Shown in pieces: positions 30,997-52,324 of a DNA stretch of 64,000 nt (position 1 is the stretch's first letter; each line of letters starts with the position of its first letter). The position numbers were made by a program, and so were the translations under genes. The notes beneath the pieces were generated by a model. That model saw only the letters and a list, made by a program, of their open reading frames with translations. It made no database searches and had not been told where the DNA came from. Source of the DNA: Corticium candelabrum (Eukaryota; Porifera; Homoscleromorpha; Homosclerophorida; Plakinidae); the NCBI RefSeq assembly GCF_963422355.1, contig NC_085094.1, positions 4,976,570 to 5,040,569 on the forward strand. The letters are read 5' to 3'.

Positions 30997-31126
30997 TGTA
31001 ATAGTTTAGGGTTGTTTTGGGGGAGGTGCCTTGGGCGCTTGTGCAGTAGTAGAGTCTAAGTTGGTTTTGGTGGACCTTGTTGAGTTATACAATGTAGAGT
31101 GCAAATACAAGAGTCTCGATACTACA
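30997..31126 (+). repeat. 3' LTR
   Basis: Second copy of the 130-base LTR, directly after the polypurine tract and directly before the 5-base target duplication. Confidence 0.92.
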
Positions 31127-31131
31127 GGAGA

Positions 31132-31499
31132 CCAATTGCGAGGGCTGACTAATACGGACATTAGCACCTGCGTCATTCGATGCAACAAAAAGGCTCGCTA
31201 TCGCCAGCTGAACTTAACTTAATTTAACGATTACCTTTGAACAATGTTTACAACTTCAGTCTGTTAAAATTGCTAGAAAAAACAAAAACGACATTGTCAT
31301 CGACATCTGATCAAACTAAGTGGGAAGTAAGTGCAAGAAGTTTGTGTTCATCAGAAAACAGGCACAAAGATGTGAGCCTACTGGTAAACTATCTGAAGAA
31401 TTTCATTATAACTTTTCAACAGTTTCAGCCAAACAAGATACAGTTAAAGCATTAGCTGGTTTTGGCATTTTCCAACTAAACATTTACGCCTTTCCAGGT
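31132..31499 (+). pseudogene. Gene 3 six-Cys exon, downstream half
   Basis: Aligns with gene 4 bases 40227-40590 and gene 5 53977-54337. The changes are an insertion creating TTAACTTAA, loss of the conserved C in the KxC position by frameshift, and IFQLNIYAFPG in place of ICQLNIYAFPG. It has lost the constraint seen in the three intact copies. Confidence 0.8.
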
Positions 31500-34489
31500 G
31501 AAAATAACAATAATTTAAATTGTTACTTGCTTAACGAAAAGTATAGTACGTAGAATACTGATGCAAGTAACTCTGAAGCAGCACTAGACAAGTATTAGCA
31601 GACACTGTCTCAGTTTTTTATAACTTAATTGATCAATATAACATAAGTAAAGAAATGTGCTTGCCATCTCTTTCTTACACATGTAGACATGTTTTAAAAA
31701 GCAAAGTAAGCCAACTAAGTAACTGCATGCTACAACTATTTTTGAAATCTAAAATGTGTCTTTGTAACAAAATGTAGTTGTTGGTAAGACAGATCCAGTA
31801 GGTGAGAAGACAATGTGTAGTAGCATTTTATGTCTGGTACTAATTTGCACTTTATATATTCTTTGCAGCACCCTCTCCTCCAAGACAGATCAGAGTTCAG
31901 TCTTTACTGGCAACTAGAGTTGTGTTGACATGGAAGGCACCCTTTTATGTCAATGGACCTAACCTCACGTATTATATCAATTATACATCCTCTAGTAATA
32001 CTGTTGTAACTTCAAAGACCAGCACACAACCAACTATTACTTTGGTTGGTCTTACACCCTATACTCAATATAAAGTCATATTTCAAGCTGCTACTTATGC
32101 CCAAATCAATGTCAGCTCTTCTATTTGGCTGAAAAGTGTCCAAGCTACAATTTCATTTACAACTCGTCAAGCAAGTAAGATGTTGTATAAAGCATCTTGT
32201 GATGTAACCTAATTTTGTTAACTTAATTTCTTTCTTGTTTAGAACCTAATCGTCCAACTAATGTACAAGTTGACATAGTGTCTGCTGACTCAGTTTTGAT
32301 CAAGTGGCAGCGTCCTTTAGTATCCAATGGCCCAATTTCATACCATAAATTTTGTTACAAGAAGGTTAGCAGCAGACAAACTTGTAGAACAACTACCAAT
32401 ACTGCAAGTCGGCTCACCAACCTCAAACCTTTCTCTTATTACTTTCTAATTGTGACGGCTGTCAATGTTGAAGGATCCACTAAACTGGAAAGCAAGTGGA
32501 GCATGCCAATACAATTCCGAACTTTGTCATCTAGTAAGTGAGTTAGCAATTTGTACTAAATTCACGCAAACAACACTTTTTCTATTTGTACATGAAGTTC
32601 CAAGCGAGCCACGACAATTGACAGTCACTGACAAACAAATACAATCAGTTCATCTCAAGTGGCAAAAACCTTCTAATCCTAATGGAGTGATAGCAAAATA
32701 TGACATTATTGTAGTGCAGGGAGGAGGTATCGATCCTAGTAACTATGATAGCAACATGTTGGTTGCTAACAAGAGTGTCAGTGGAAGCATCTCAGCTTTC
32801 ACAGTAACTGAATTGACAGAGTTAACACGTTACAGTGTGTGGACTGTTGCAGTCAATATTCGACGAACTGACAAAGCAAAGTTAACTAGTCCTCCAAGTC
32901 AAGTGATAACGTTTAATACTAAAGGTGGAGGTCAGTGTAAAGAACATAGCATGTTTTTTATTTTGCTTTTATTTGTATTTGTGTGACAGTAAATACTGCT
33001 CCTCGAAATATTACGTCTCTCCAAATGACTAGTACTTCAGCTCTAATCACTTGGCAGCAACCTCTGTTTTCAACACCAAGATCAGTTAGTAGTTACTATA
33101 TCAGATATTTTAAATCAACAAGACCTGATCGCAAAAGATACTCGCAAAATACAAGAGAAAGAAGATTCAATCTTACTAGTTTGAACAATTATACAAACTA
33201 TACAATAGACATAGCAGCTTATGTGCATCCTCTGTTGTCTCCTTATTATGCATCATATAATTTTACAACTAAACAGGCTGGTGAGTGAGTTGACCAATTT
33301 TAATGTGTTGTCATTGATATTAATTAATGTGTATTTTAGCACCAAGTCCTCCACAGAAAGTAAAAGCGAATGACATCAGAGCTACAAGTGTATCAATATC
33401 TTGGATGCAGACACTTCGTGCCAATGGTGTGTTGAAGAAATACAGAATATATATTCAGTCTGATCACACTAGCCGACCCAATAATCTTAATAATGGCAAT
33501 AAAACAGTTTCACCGTCACAGCGAGTTGTAACGATCGGCAAATTGATTCCTTTCACTACCTACTATATTTGGGTTACTGCCATCAATGTGGAGGATGGAC
33601 AAGAATTAGAAAGCAAATTTGAACGTCCCACTGTTTTCAAAACCAATGCAGAAGGTACACAGAATATGAACAATCTCATCATGACGACTGCATAGTTTAG
33701 ATTGTTAAATTATTTTATTGTTTTAGCGTCATCACCTACAAGGAAAGTTCGGTGCTTGAACATCACTTCCCATTCAGTCGTTGTCTCATGGAGAAAGCCA
33801 GCCAAAGTTCATGAAACTATTGTTCAATACAATGTGTCTTTAGTTGCATTTCCAAAGCAAGAGATTGTCAAAACATACCTAGCAGAAAAACATGAAAATC
33901 ATTTTCTTTTTGTTGACAATCTTGTGCCCTATACTCAATATACCGTTAAGGTTCAGGCTGGAACTCGTACTACATGTTGTTCAACTTTACTGTGGAGTGA
34001 TCCCAACACAGATGAACCAACAGTCACATTTACAACACAACAGTCTGGTTAGACATAAATACTCATGCAGTAGTCATCGATACTTGAAACTTGTTTACAA
34101 GATACTTTTCTGTATTCTTTTTGTAGCTCCTTCACGCCCTGCAAGACCAAATGCTACAAATGTTCTCTCTCGTTCTTGTCTAATTAAGTGGAAACTTCCT
34201 GATTCTCCTAATGGTGATATTCACTTCTACCTCTTGTCTCTTTATAAGAATACTGATAATATTGATCCATCGATATCACATAAAACATCAAACATAGATA
34301 CGTTTAGACATCCTGCAAAGAACAGCACTCTTCAAATGAAGCTGTTATCTTTATCGCCTTACACATTTTACGGAGCCGCAGTAACTGCAGTCAACATCAT
34401 GAACAATACAGAACTAAAATCCAAACAAAGTGAACTAGTGAATTTCACAACTGCAGATGAAAGTCAGTTTTGTAGCATTCTGTGAGATG

Positions 34490-34700
34490 TAGATGCGAAC
34501 CATGGCCATTCGCGAATGGGTCGAATATGCAGTACGGGAATTCGCATAAATATGGGCTAGCCGTAAGCGAATGATTCTAATCATTCACGAATGGATTGCG
34601 AATGGGTTGCAAATGGTTAACCAGCCTATGCAAATTTCCGTACTGTTTAACCAATTCGCGAATGGTTCTGATTTGTGCATGTATGGGTCAAAACATATAT
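34490..34700. repeat. Clustered GCGAATGG-type repeats in a gene 3 intron
   Basis: Several copies of ATTCGCGAATGG or close variants in both orientations lie within about 200 bases of the intron 34463-34758. The interval occurs in no other gene of the cluster at this position. Confidence 0.5.
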
Positions 34701-35290
34701 ACATACTGTTTTCTGAAAACGTCAATAAATTATTTGATTCTTCTCTTTTCTTGTTTAGCACCTACGGCTCCATCTAATTGTGATATCAAGAAAGGAGACA
34801 GCACCTCTATTCGTGTGTCGTGGGACACTCCTTATCCGTTTGACTACAAAGTAGAATTTTACAAAGTGAAGGTACAGGATACGTTCAACATTTTTACGCA
34901 ATAGTTGCATGGTTAACTGATTAAATTGTGTCAGGTCAACTATGCAGCGAACAGAGACGTAACAGCTAAGTTGCTCACGGTGTACGATCAGTCCGTTCAA
35001 CTAAGGAAATTGCGTCCTTACACGATGTATAATATAACCGTCGTTGCTACCACAAACAACACAAGAATTCTTGAAGGGCCGCCTTGCTATTTGCAAACAC
35101 GGACTACTTTGCCAAGTATACAGTTCTCTAACTTTAGATCAAATGTCACTTAGCACTTGCTAGGACGAAACTCAGAAACCAAAAGTCACTAAGCACTTGC
35201 TAACTAATGAGCAATAGTGAGCAATAGTCACTATGAACTTGTCTTGGCAGAAACGGCACGCCATTGTCTGTTCATATCTGGTTTGTCTGT

Positions 35291-35426
<136 letters not shown>

Positions 35427-36132
35427 CTGATGCACATTTGAGTTGCATCGTCGTGCACACAATTTCTTTCTCTGCTATAATTACCAACTGTTCGATTTAG
35501 TACCGGACACTCCTTCCAACTGCACTGCCACAAAAACCAATTTAACTTCTCTTCTTGTGAAATGGAATCCTTATTCTTCAAGAGACAACGCAGTTGCATT
35601 CTATCAAGTAATTTGTATATTACAATTTGTTGTGCAAGAATCCTTTCAATGTATGTTGTGTGCTTAGTTGATATTTCAGTCTCAGTTCGAGACGAAAATT
35701 GTCAAGACCATACAGACAAGACTTCAAGAGACGAATCTTACACCTGATACCAACTATAACATCACAATTAGTGCATTTACAAACAACACGAAACTATTGA
35801 GTGGGCCACCATGTCAATTGTTAGCAAGAACCGACAAAAACGATATTCGTATGTAGTTGATTGAATATTTGCTGAATGTTGATCCTTTCTGTTTGTACAT
35901 ATCTATAATTATTGTTTAGATGAGTCGAAGTCTACTGCAGCACCTCTTGTTGTTGCTGGGGTGTTACCCTGCTTGCTGGTGATTGCTAGTGTTGTGGTTG
36001 CTGTTTATGTCGTTCGGCATCGCAAGAGATGCTGCAACAGACACATGCTGAAGAACGACGCCAATGACACAGAAAAAAATGCTCGTTGCTATGAGCTGCC
36101 ATCAATTGCACAAACCACACGGTAAAATAATG

Positions 36133-36135
<3 letters not shown>

Positions 36136-36182
<47 letters not shown>
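36136..36182. repeat. (TA)n microsatellite in gene 3 TM-tail intron
   Basis: TA array between the TM exon and the last exon. Gene 4 has almost none at this place. Confidence 0.95.
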
Positions 36183-36185
<3 letters not shown>

Positions 36186-36388
36186 ATTTTTGGCAATTAC
36201 GTTGTGATGTATTTTGTAGTGGAATCGATGATCTAGACATGGCAGAAAGTAATGCATACAATTATGTCACCGTGAAGACATGTGAGATTGCTTCATACGC
36301 TGACGTTGGCACAACAATGATGCAGAGCAAAGTTGGGTCACTAACAACATCAGACGATTCCATTATCTACGAAGAAGTAAACATTTGA

Positions 36389-37941
36389 ATTTACATCAAT
36401 GGTGCAATATTTGGTCAAACACGAAACAAACGCGTATCACGTTTCTGTATACAATAGCAGGAAAGAAAAACGTATGTAATCAAAATGTGGTAAACATTCA
36501 TGAAGCGGCACTATTGAACTATGAAGCTTAGTTACAGTCGACGATCTCAGATCTAGTCACCGATGATGGTTGAGTTTTTTAGCTAAGCGTCGATGAATGC
36601 CCGTACAGTACAGCACCGAAACGAAACGCGCGTTCTTGAATTCATCATATAAACCTATTGACACAGATTAGGTAAAGAGTTTGACACTCATATATTAGCT
36701 AGACTACCACACCATCCATGATACAATAAAATTAGACTCGGTACTTCAAAACGTTGATATCCGAATCACGTCTATCTATACAACACTTGAAATATTCATA
36801 AAATCACATTTTTTAAGTAACGGGTTGATTGTTGTTTTCAGTACATGTACATATGCTTTGTTATCTAGGAACGAGTGACAAGCGCAATCGACTTATTTGT
36901 AAATTTTTAATATTTATTACAAATATGCATCCCATGTACACTAGATTTAAGTTAACTTAATTAACCTAGCAGCGATTACCAAAATCCATGCGACCTTCAG
37001 GTCGAGGAGTATCACCTAAAACTATAAAACTCACAAAAACACAAAGACTACCATTACTGATTAAAAAATAGGCGACGGAACAGGTCCGGCAGAGCGAAAA
37101 TACTTTCTCAAAAATAACTTTTGCCAATCCCCATTATTGCCGAGCGTAGCGAGGCTTCTAATCCGGGTCGCACAACAGAAAGGGGCGTGGTCCTATACGG
37201 CTCTCCATCGAGCTCTTGGTATATATATATATACCATACATATGTATACATATGTATCGTTTCCGTGTCCGACTACAGATGAGTCTAAGAACGTTTCGTT
37301 TAAGTGAGCAAACGGCGACGAAAAAGCTTCATGAACTTCCGTCGCCCCATCCTTTTGTATTGTAGCTAGGGATTGTGTGTACTTGACAACCAAGAAACAT
37401 CTTCAGGAGTTGAATACCACCTAAAGTCAACTATTCACACGTTCCGTACTACAGTGCGATCAATCCTTTACTACACTGTGCTGCATCTAACTGTATTTAG
37501 AGATTGTGTGTACTTGACAACCAAGAAACCCCTTTATTAGCTGAATGCCACCTACAGTCAACTATTTACACGTCCCATACTACAATCAATCCTTTACTAC
37601 ACTGTGCTGCATCTAACACTGTTGATAGTCATTGTTTGCCGATATCAATTTCTATGTGAGTAAATACCATACCACTGTCGTTACAACGGATAGCTAGACT
37701 GTACATTTCAATTGTCTTGATCACGATCGCAAAACGACGACTACTGTACCTATACCAGGCCTCTAGATATACGTAATCTAAACTACTAGAAAGTTTGCAT
37801 ATTTACTTCCATGACAGCTAGCTAGGGTTTCAACAAATACGTATTGTCTATCAAGGACCCGGCGTCTCAGTAGACGGTCAGAAAACTCCGCTGGACGTGT
37901 CACTCACGAACACGAGGCACCTACGGATACCGTACAACTAG
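36389..37941. other. Intergenic region after gene 3
   Basis: Bases 36389-36860 align with the gene 4 downstream flank (49003-49460). Bases about 36897-37070 resemble 38584-38760 and 52330-52500, a dispersed repeat ending in a CTTCAGGTCGAG-rich segment. A tandem repeat follows at 37371-37620. No gene is supported. Confidence 0.5.
37371..37620. repeat. Two-copy tandem repeat, period about 131 bases
   Basis: GATTGTGTGTACTTGACAAC recurs at 37371 and 37502, and similarity continues to CTGCATCTAACTG / CTGCATCTAACACTG. Noncoding. Confidence 0.75.
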
Positions 37942-38521
37942 TTGGACTTTCTCAGACACTGCAAGTACATGCATCTACAGTGAAAGCTGCACTTTTTAGT
38001 AAATTAAAACAAGTCATATTGGTGAGGTAATGGCTCTGATTGTGCCATCCGCATGTCTGAGATTGGAGGTGATGTGTGACCTGTTGAGCTACACGACTAG
38101 CTGCTTCTTGCTGTGTCAGTTCAACCAGTAAATTTGAAGGCTAATAATCAAATCGTTTTCAAAAACTTTTAACAATAAAATGAATTTTTCGTTTACGTTG
38201 TAAGACATACTCAAAGATCAAATAGAGACTATACGTTTCAGTCTATTTGCATATTGTAGTCTATTCTCATCTGCTCCTGTGATGTCACATGCAACATGAA
38301 TTGTTTGGATATGCTAATGCGGCAGTGGTTAGTGTGGCCATTCTCTTAATTTTTTTGTTGCTACCGGTTGTCGAAACGTCCAATGAGAACAATCTAAATA
38401 TCCAAATAGCATGATTTGATGTAGAATCAGCGGGTCAGCAGGTATATTCATAAATCTGCAATATCCTGTTGATTTCCCTGCGTCAGCTGATATGGGGGTG
38501 GCTCCAAAATTATGCCCATGT

Positions 38522-38526
38522 CTATA

Positions 38527-38583
<57 letters not shown>
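38522..38583. repeat. (TA)n microsatellite
   Basis: TA array following the right end of a TIR element (GGCTCCAAAATTATGCCCAT). The matching array in copy 2 is at 52256-52327. Confidence 0.95.
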
Positions 38584-38587
<4 letters not shown>

Positions 38588-39871
38588 AAATTTTGTAGCT
38601 GATATATACACTATGTATACAGTGTACACTAGATTTAATTTAATTTTAACTTAATTAAAGGAGATCACCACCATATAAGTGATCTTCAGGTCGAGAAGAA
38701 TAATAGTAAGTCACCTAAAATTAAAATCTACAAAAACATAAAGTCTGCCGTCACTGATACAAATATTAACTTTGCCAGACTTCATTAGCGTATACTTTCG
38801 GTTAACAAGTAAATGATTAATTTAATTTAAATAGGTAGACTAATTTTACTACAGTCTGCGGCGTATTAAATATTTAAAGTCATCAAGTTGCTAGTGCGCA
38901 TACATAATCAATCATAATGTCAATGTCACAAATTTCAGTAAGAAAAACTAACCGACGTGCGCAAGTCGACCACGCCTATTTAACGCGCGTTAGGTTTGCT
39001 TTTGCAGGGCCCCTCCAGATGTAAAACTAGACCTAGCCTAACATGAGAAATCTCTTATTTTACCCATTTACTTTTCTGACTGCGTAGATGCAAGGTTTTT
39101 ACACAAATGGTTTATCAGCCTCCAGAACTGTCAGTTCTAGGAACTAGGGTGTCTACAAAATCAGGAAAGATGTGTCGAAAGAGCGCTCGCCCACGTACAT
39201 ACCTCGCCATTTCATCAAAGGCGTGCATGCGGGGTGAACAACATATGAACAGTGCCTCAAAAGCAGGAACCATGCAGAAACTTGCCTAGTGGCTGGACGT
39301 GTCGAAGTGTTTGCTATACAAATGTACACAATGACGCAAGACTAAATGCTACGCATTCGTCAATTAAGTTAATTCGCACATGCACATCGCAGTTTGTTGG
39401 AGTCCAGTAAGTGTATAGAAGCATTATTTTTTCAGATATTGTCTACAAACATATAAACACTATTTCCTAACATACTAATTTCTAATTTTAATTGTTGCGA
39501 AGGTCAAGCCTAGAGCTAGGGTAAGAAAATCGCTGCACGCAGCACGTGCATGCAATTGCAAGATATCTAGCTAGTACTGGCCATGCGTTGCCAAAACATC
39601 AACTATAAACAACGCTGCAACGTACAGATTAATAATAATAATTTGCTAAAACAGGAAGAGTGATGCTGCATCTAGACTACGTGCAATAGTTGGAGGGTGT
39701 ACTTTGATCACAATCATTATAGGTGCTCTAACTCTAGAATGTGTCAATGCAGTTGCTACTCTACGTGATATACTTCCGTCAACCGATAAACGCTAGCGTG
39801 TCTAGCTAGAAGAAACGCGGAAGAACATACCGCTATAAGTCTACTTCACGTCTGACCTGAGTAGGATATTT

Positions 39872-39890
39872 GTAGGCGTGGGCAACACTT
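39872..39890 (+). promoter_or_regulatory. Conserved upstream motif, gene 4
   Basis: GTAGGCGTGGGCAACACTT, identical to the gene 2 copy and 116 bases before the ATG. Confidence 0.5.
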
Positions 39891-39987
39891 TCTCTTCGGA
39901 GAAGTTGGTCTGACTTCCTCTTCGACTGGAAATCTTTCTGAACTTGCGTGCAGTGCTGCCATTTCTGTATCCTCGTTGTTGTGTTTC

Positions 39988-49002
<9,015 letters not shown>

Positions 49003-49020
49003 ATTTACAGTTGAATGAAA

Positions 49021-49026
49021 AATAAA
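49021..49026 (+). terminator. Poly(A) signal AATAAA for gene 4
   Basis: AATAAA 19 bases after the stop codon. This implies a very short 3' UTR if used. Confidence 0.45.
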
Positions 49027-49468
49027 CATATTAGGTCAGATCAACACGAAAAAACGCGTATGTACCATGTTTCTGTACTAGCAGGAAAGAAAAACGTATA
49101 TGTGATCAAAATGTGGTAAACATGAAGCTGCACTGTTGAAACTATGAAGGTTAGTTATTTATATAATTACAAGTCAACGAGCTCAGGTTTAGTCTGTCAA
49201 CGATGATGGCTGAGTTTCGTCGATAAATGCTGGGGTGCAGGACAGCACAGAAACGCGCCACGTCATTGCATGTACTCTTGAGTTTCGAATTTCGTTAATT
49301 AAACCAATTGACACAGATTACGTACAGAGGGTTTGACACTTAATTGTGTTATTAGCTAAAATACCACAATTCCGATCACGTCTATACAACACTTGAAATA
49401 TTCATAAAATCACATTTTGTATTCAACAGGTCGAATGTTGTTTTCAATACGTTTGCTTTTACTATCTA

Positions 49469-49470
<2 letters not shown>

Positions 49471-49549
<79 letters not shown>
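49471..49549. repeat. (TA)n array split by a Tc1 element, left part
   Basis: TA array ending at the left inverted repeat of the transposon. The right part is 51570-51625. They were one array before insertion. Confidence 0.9.
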
Positions 49550-49553
<4 letters not shown>

Positions 49554-51565
49554 CTTGGACAAAATTATAGGGACACCCCGCTGTGGGTATGTAGTAACAC
49601 AATAATTAGGTCACGATTTACCAACTATCAATATTGTTAAGAACTTAATAGTTACCGCGTTGATTGTTAGGTTTCTTGAGAATACTGTAGACCCTAAATT
49701 GTTTTCTTTACGTTTCGCATTGCGGAAAACGAGACCTAAAAGTTTATGATGTCATGACTGCGTAAGCGTCGTAAGTTAGACTCTCTCTGATTTTGTTTAG
49801 TGGCTTTTAAAAAAGCCGGTTTTAATAACGCGAAGGAAAATAGAAGCCCTTCACCAGTTCCTCAGTACCGAGTGTTCCCGCCTCTCGCCCTCCTGATTGC
49901 GTCCAAACGTCGCAGAACACTTTCTGCCAAGTTCCGGACACGTGCGGCTGGAATCTGCTGCCACGCCTCTTGTAGAGCATTCCAGAGCTCAGCTGCAGTT
50001 CTCGGTTCGCGACGGTTGGCAGCAGTTTTGAGTTCGTGCCACAAGCTCTCGATTGGATTCGCATCAGGCGATTTTGGCGGCCAGTCCAACAGTGTGACGT
50101 CATGCTGGCGTAGCCATTGTCTTGTTGACCGAGACGTGTGGATTGGCGCGTTGTCCTGCTGGAAGACAAAGTCGTCTCCTATCAGTGCCACTGCGTCTGT
50201 AAGCATGTGCTCTTCCAGAACCTGTTGGTACGCCGTGCTGTCCAAACGACCTTCCAGTTTCACCAGAGACCCCAAACCATGCCAATACATCGATCCCCAC
50301 ACCATCACACTAGCCGCGTGCTGGACCGTACGATCACAACATTCTGGGAGAAATTCCTCACCTTTGCGACGCCAAACGTACAGAGCACCATCGTTTCCTA
50401 TGCTGACTTTTGACTCATCTGTAAAAAGAACAGATTTCCAGTCATCCAAAGTCCATTGTGTGTGAGTGGTTGCCCATCCCAGTCGCAAACGCCGATGGTT
50501 TTCTGTTAGCAGTGGGTTTTTTCTAGGCCTCCGAGCGTTCACTCCTGTCTCACTGAGACAATGACGGACTGTTCTACTTGATACCTGCTTGCCGGTTTCA
50601 TCAGCCAGCTGATACGAGAGCAGTCGTGATGGTGCTCTGCGGTTCTGCAGTGCCATTCTCTTCAGTCGATGATCTTCCCGGATTGTCGTTGCCTTCCCAC
50701 GTCCAGGTCGTTTTTCATAATCGCTGCTGCCACGGGAAAGCCGTTGCAGGCACCGATGAACCGAATTCCTGGAGCGGCGGACAAAAGCTGCGATCTGACG
50801 CACAGAATGACCAACTGAGTGAAGGGCTTCAATTTTCCCTCTCGTTTTTGGACTCCACTGTTTGCCTCGAGGCATCGCTGCAACTCGTGAAATATCGCAC
50901 GGAACAAGACTCTGCAACTACGTGCAGCTGAACGTTCAGGCTAACTTATCGCCTAAGTTTGGCGGTCTCAAGGGCAGCGGTTTTAGTGCAGCTGACATTT
51001 TGGCGGTAGCAGTTTGAGATTTTGCTACGTAAAACGTGGACCGGAAGTGGCATGTCAATGTTCTTTTGTTGCTATAACTGTATTAGTTTTTGTCTTAGCA
51101 GGATTTTTTGTAATTAATTAGTGTCGCATGATTTTTGAATAGGTTGAAGTTTGTTTATTGATTAAAATGGCAAAACAATTGAAATTGTGATGACATGCGC
51201 GAAATCAATGCGCAAAAACAGATGATTCGCCTTTTTTTCATAATGTTGATAAGAGGACCCACAAAATTGCTTTCACTCTCTACTACAGAGCATTCTTAGA
51301 TTGTATGCCAAGAATGAGCATCCAAGAGCGATGAAAGTGTACAAAGACAAGAAAAGTAGGAATGACCGTCTTCCTTCTTCAAAGCAAACTAGATGCGTAG
51401 TTGGTAGTAAGTACAGCTGCAGTCTTGAACTCAAGCTATGTTACATACTAACAATGGCGCAATCCATGAAAAAAGAAATTCGAAAAACATTTGGTTTTGC
51501 TAGAGAAAAATTCAGTGCCAAAGTTAGACACAAAAATGCCAGGTGTCCCTATAATTTTGTCCAAG

Positions 51566-51569
<4 letters not shown>
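49550..51569 (-). mobile_element. Tc1/mariner-family DNA transposon, apparently complete
   Basis: Inverted ends of 28 bases at 49550-49577 (CAGACTTGGACAAAATTATA...) and 51542-51569 are perfect reverse complements, flanked by TA on both sides as Tc1 target duplication requires. It carries one open transposase gene on the - strand and is 2020 bases long. Insertion in a TA microsatellite gave an abundant TA target. Confidence 0.93.
49862..50917 (-). CDS. Tc1-family DD34E transposase (up to 351 aa)
   Basis: Cuts the element out at its inverted ends and inserts it at TA. The N-terminus has paired helix-turn-helix regions (SPKTRGKIEALHSVGHS, VRQIAAFVRRSRNSVHRCL) and a basic linker (KRPGRGK). Catalytic residues lie in LFTDESK (first Asp), FQQDNAPIH (second Asp) and PKSPDANPIESLW (Glu), with spacing consistent with DD34E. 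The reading frame is complete. The likely start is either the first Met or Met15 (MPRGKQW), which gives about 337 residues, the usual size. Confidence 0.92.
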   Translation of the reverse strand: MQSLVPCDISRVAAMPRGKQWSPKTRGKIEALHSVGHSVRQIAAFVRRSRNSVHRCLQRLSRGSSDYEKRPGRGKATTIREDHRLKRMALQNRRAPSRLLSYQLADETGKQVSSRTVRHCLSETGVNARRPRKNPLLTENHRRLRLGWATTHTQWTLDDWKSVLFTDESKVSIGNDGALYVWRRKGEEFLPECCDRTVQHAASVMVWGSMYWHGLGSLVKLEGRLDSTAYQQVLEEHMLTDAVALIGDDFVFQQDNAPIHTSRSTRQWLRQHDVTLLDWPPKSPDANPIESLWHELKTAANRREPRTAAELWNALQEAWQQIPAARVRNLAESVLRRLDAIRRARGGNTRY

Positions 51570-51626
<57 letters not shown>

Positions 51627-51631
<5 letters not shown>

Positions 51632-52255
51632 CATGGCATAATTATGGAGCTACCCTGAGCATGTAACTTAGATAAAAATATTATTGGACTTTCTTAGACA
51701 CTGCCTGTACATGCATCTACAGCGACAGCTGCACTTTTTAGTAACTTGAAACAAGTCATATTGGTGAGGTAATGGCTCTGAGAGTGCCATCCACATGTCT
51801 GAGATTAGAGGTGATGTTTGATCTGTTGAGATGCACGACTGCTTGCTGTGTCAATTCAGCCAGTAAATATAAAAGTTAATAATCAAAATCGTTTTCAAAA
51901 AACTTTTAAACAATAAAATGATTTTGTTTACGTCGGAATACATACTCAAAGAATAAATAGAGACTATACGTTTCAGTTTACTTGCATATTGTAGTCTATT
52001 CTCATCTGCTCCTGTGACGTCACATGCAACATGAACGGTTTGGACATGGTAATGGCGACGGTGGCTAGTCTATTCATTCCCTTAGTCTTTTGTTGATACG
52101 GGTTGTCAAACATCCAATCAGAACGATATAAATACCTAAAATCATGATTTGATGTAGAATCAGCGTGTCAGCAGGTATATTCATAAATCTGCAATATTCT
52201 GTTGATTTCCCTGCCTTAGCTGATATTGGGGTGGCTCCATAATTATGCCCATGTC

Positions 52256-52257
<2 letters not shown>
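51627..52257. mobile_element. Non-autonomous Tc1-like MITE, about 630 bases
   Basis: Left end CAGACATGGCATAATTATGG and right end CCATAATTATGCCCATGTCT are inverted repeats of about 28 bases, with TA arrays outside both. It has no ORF. A second copy at 37942-38521 keeps the right end but lacks the left; the segmental duplication begins inside it. The ends differ from those of the neighbouring transposon (CAGACTTGGACAAAATTATA), so mobilisation by that transposase is uncertain. Confidence 0.7.

Positions 52258-52324
<67 letters not shown>

Larger units (their letters stand above)
26886..31126 (+). mobile_element. Ty3/gypsy LTR retrotransposon, degenerate, inserted in an exon of gene 3
   Basis: Bounded by 130-base LTRs that start TG and end CA, with a 5-base target duplication (GGATA at 26881-26885, GGAGA at 31127-31131; GGAGA survives at the empty site of gene 5, TTGGGAGAC at about 53972). 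Internal order is gag, protease, RT, RNase H, integrase, the gypsy order. A purine-rich tract (AGAGGGAAGGGG, 30985-30996) lies against the 3' LTR. The two LTRs differ at roughly 14 positions plus 2 indels, so it is not recent. Confidence 0.93.

Noticed and set aside
39107..39289. 60-residue ORF upstream of gene 4
   Set aside because: It has no recognisable domain, and the copy near 52829 is broken by a stop. Treated as noncoding upstream DNA.
50662..50907. Small ORFs overlapping the Tc1 transposase on both strands (49800-50931)
   Set aside because: Shadows of the transposase gene; no motif of their own.
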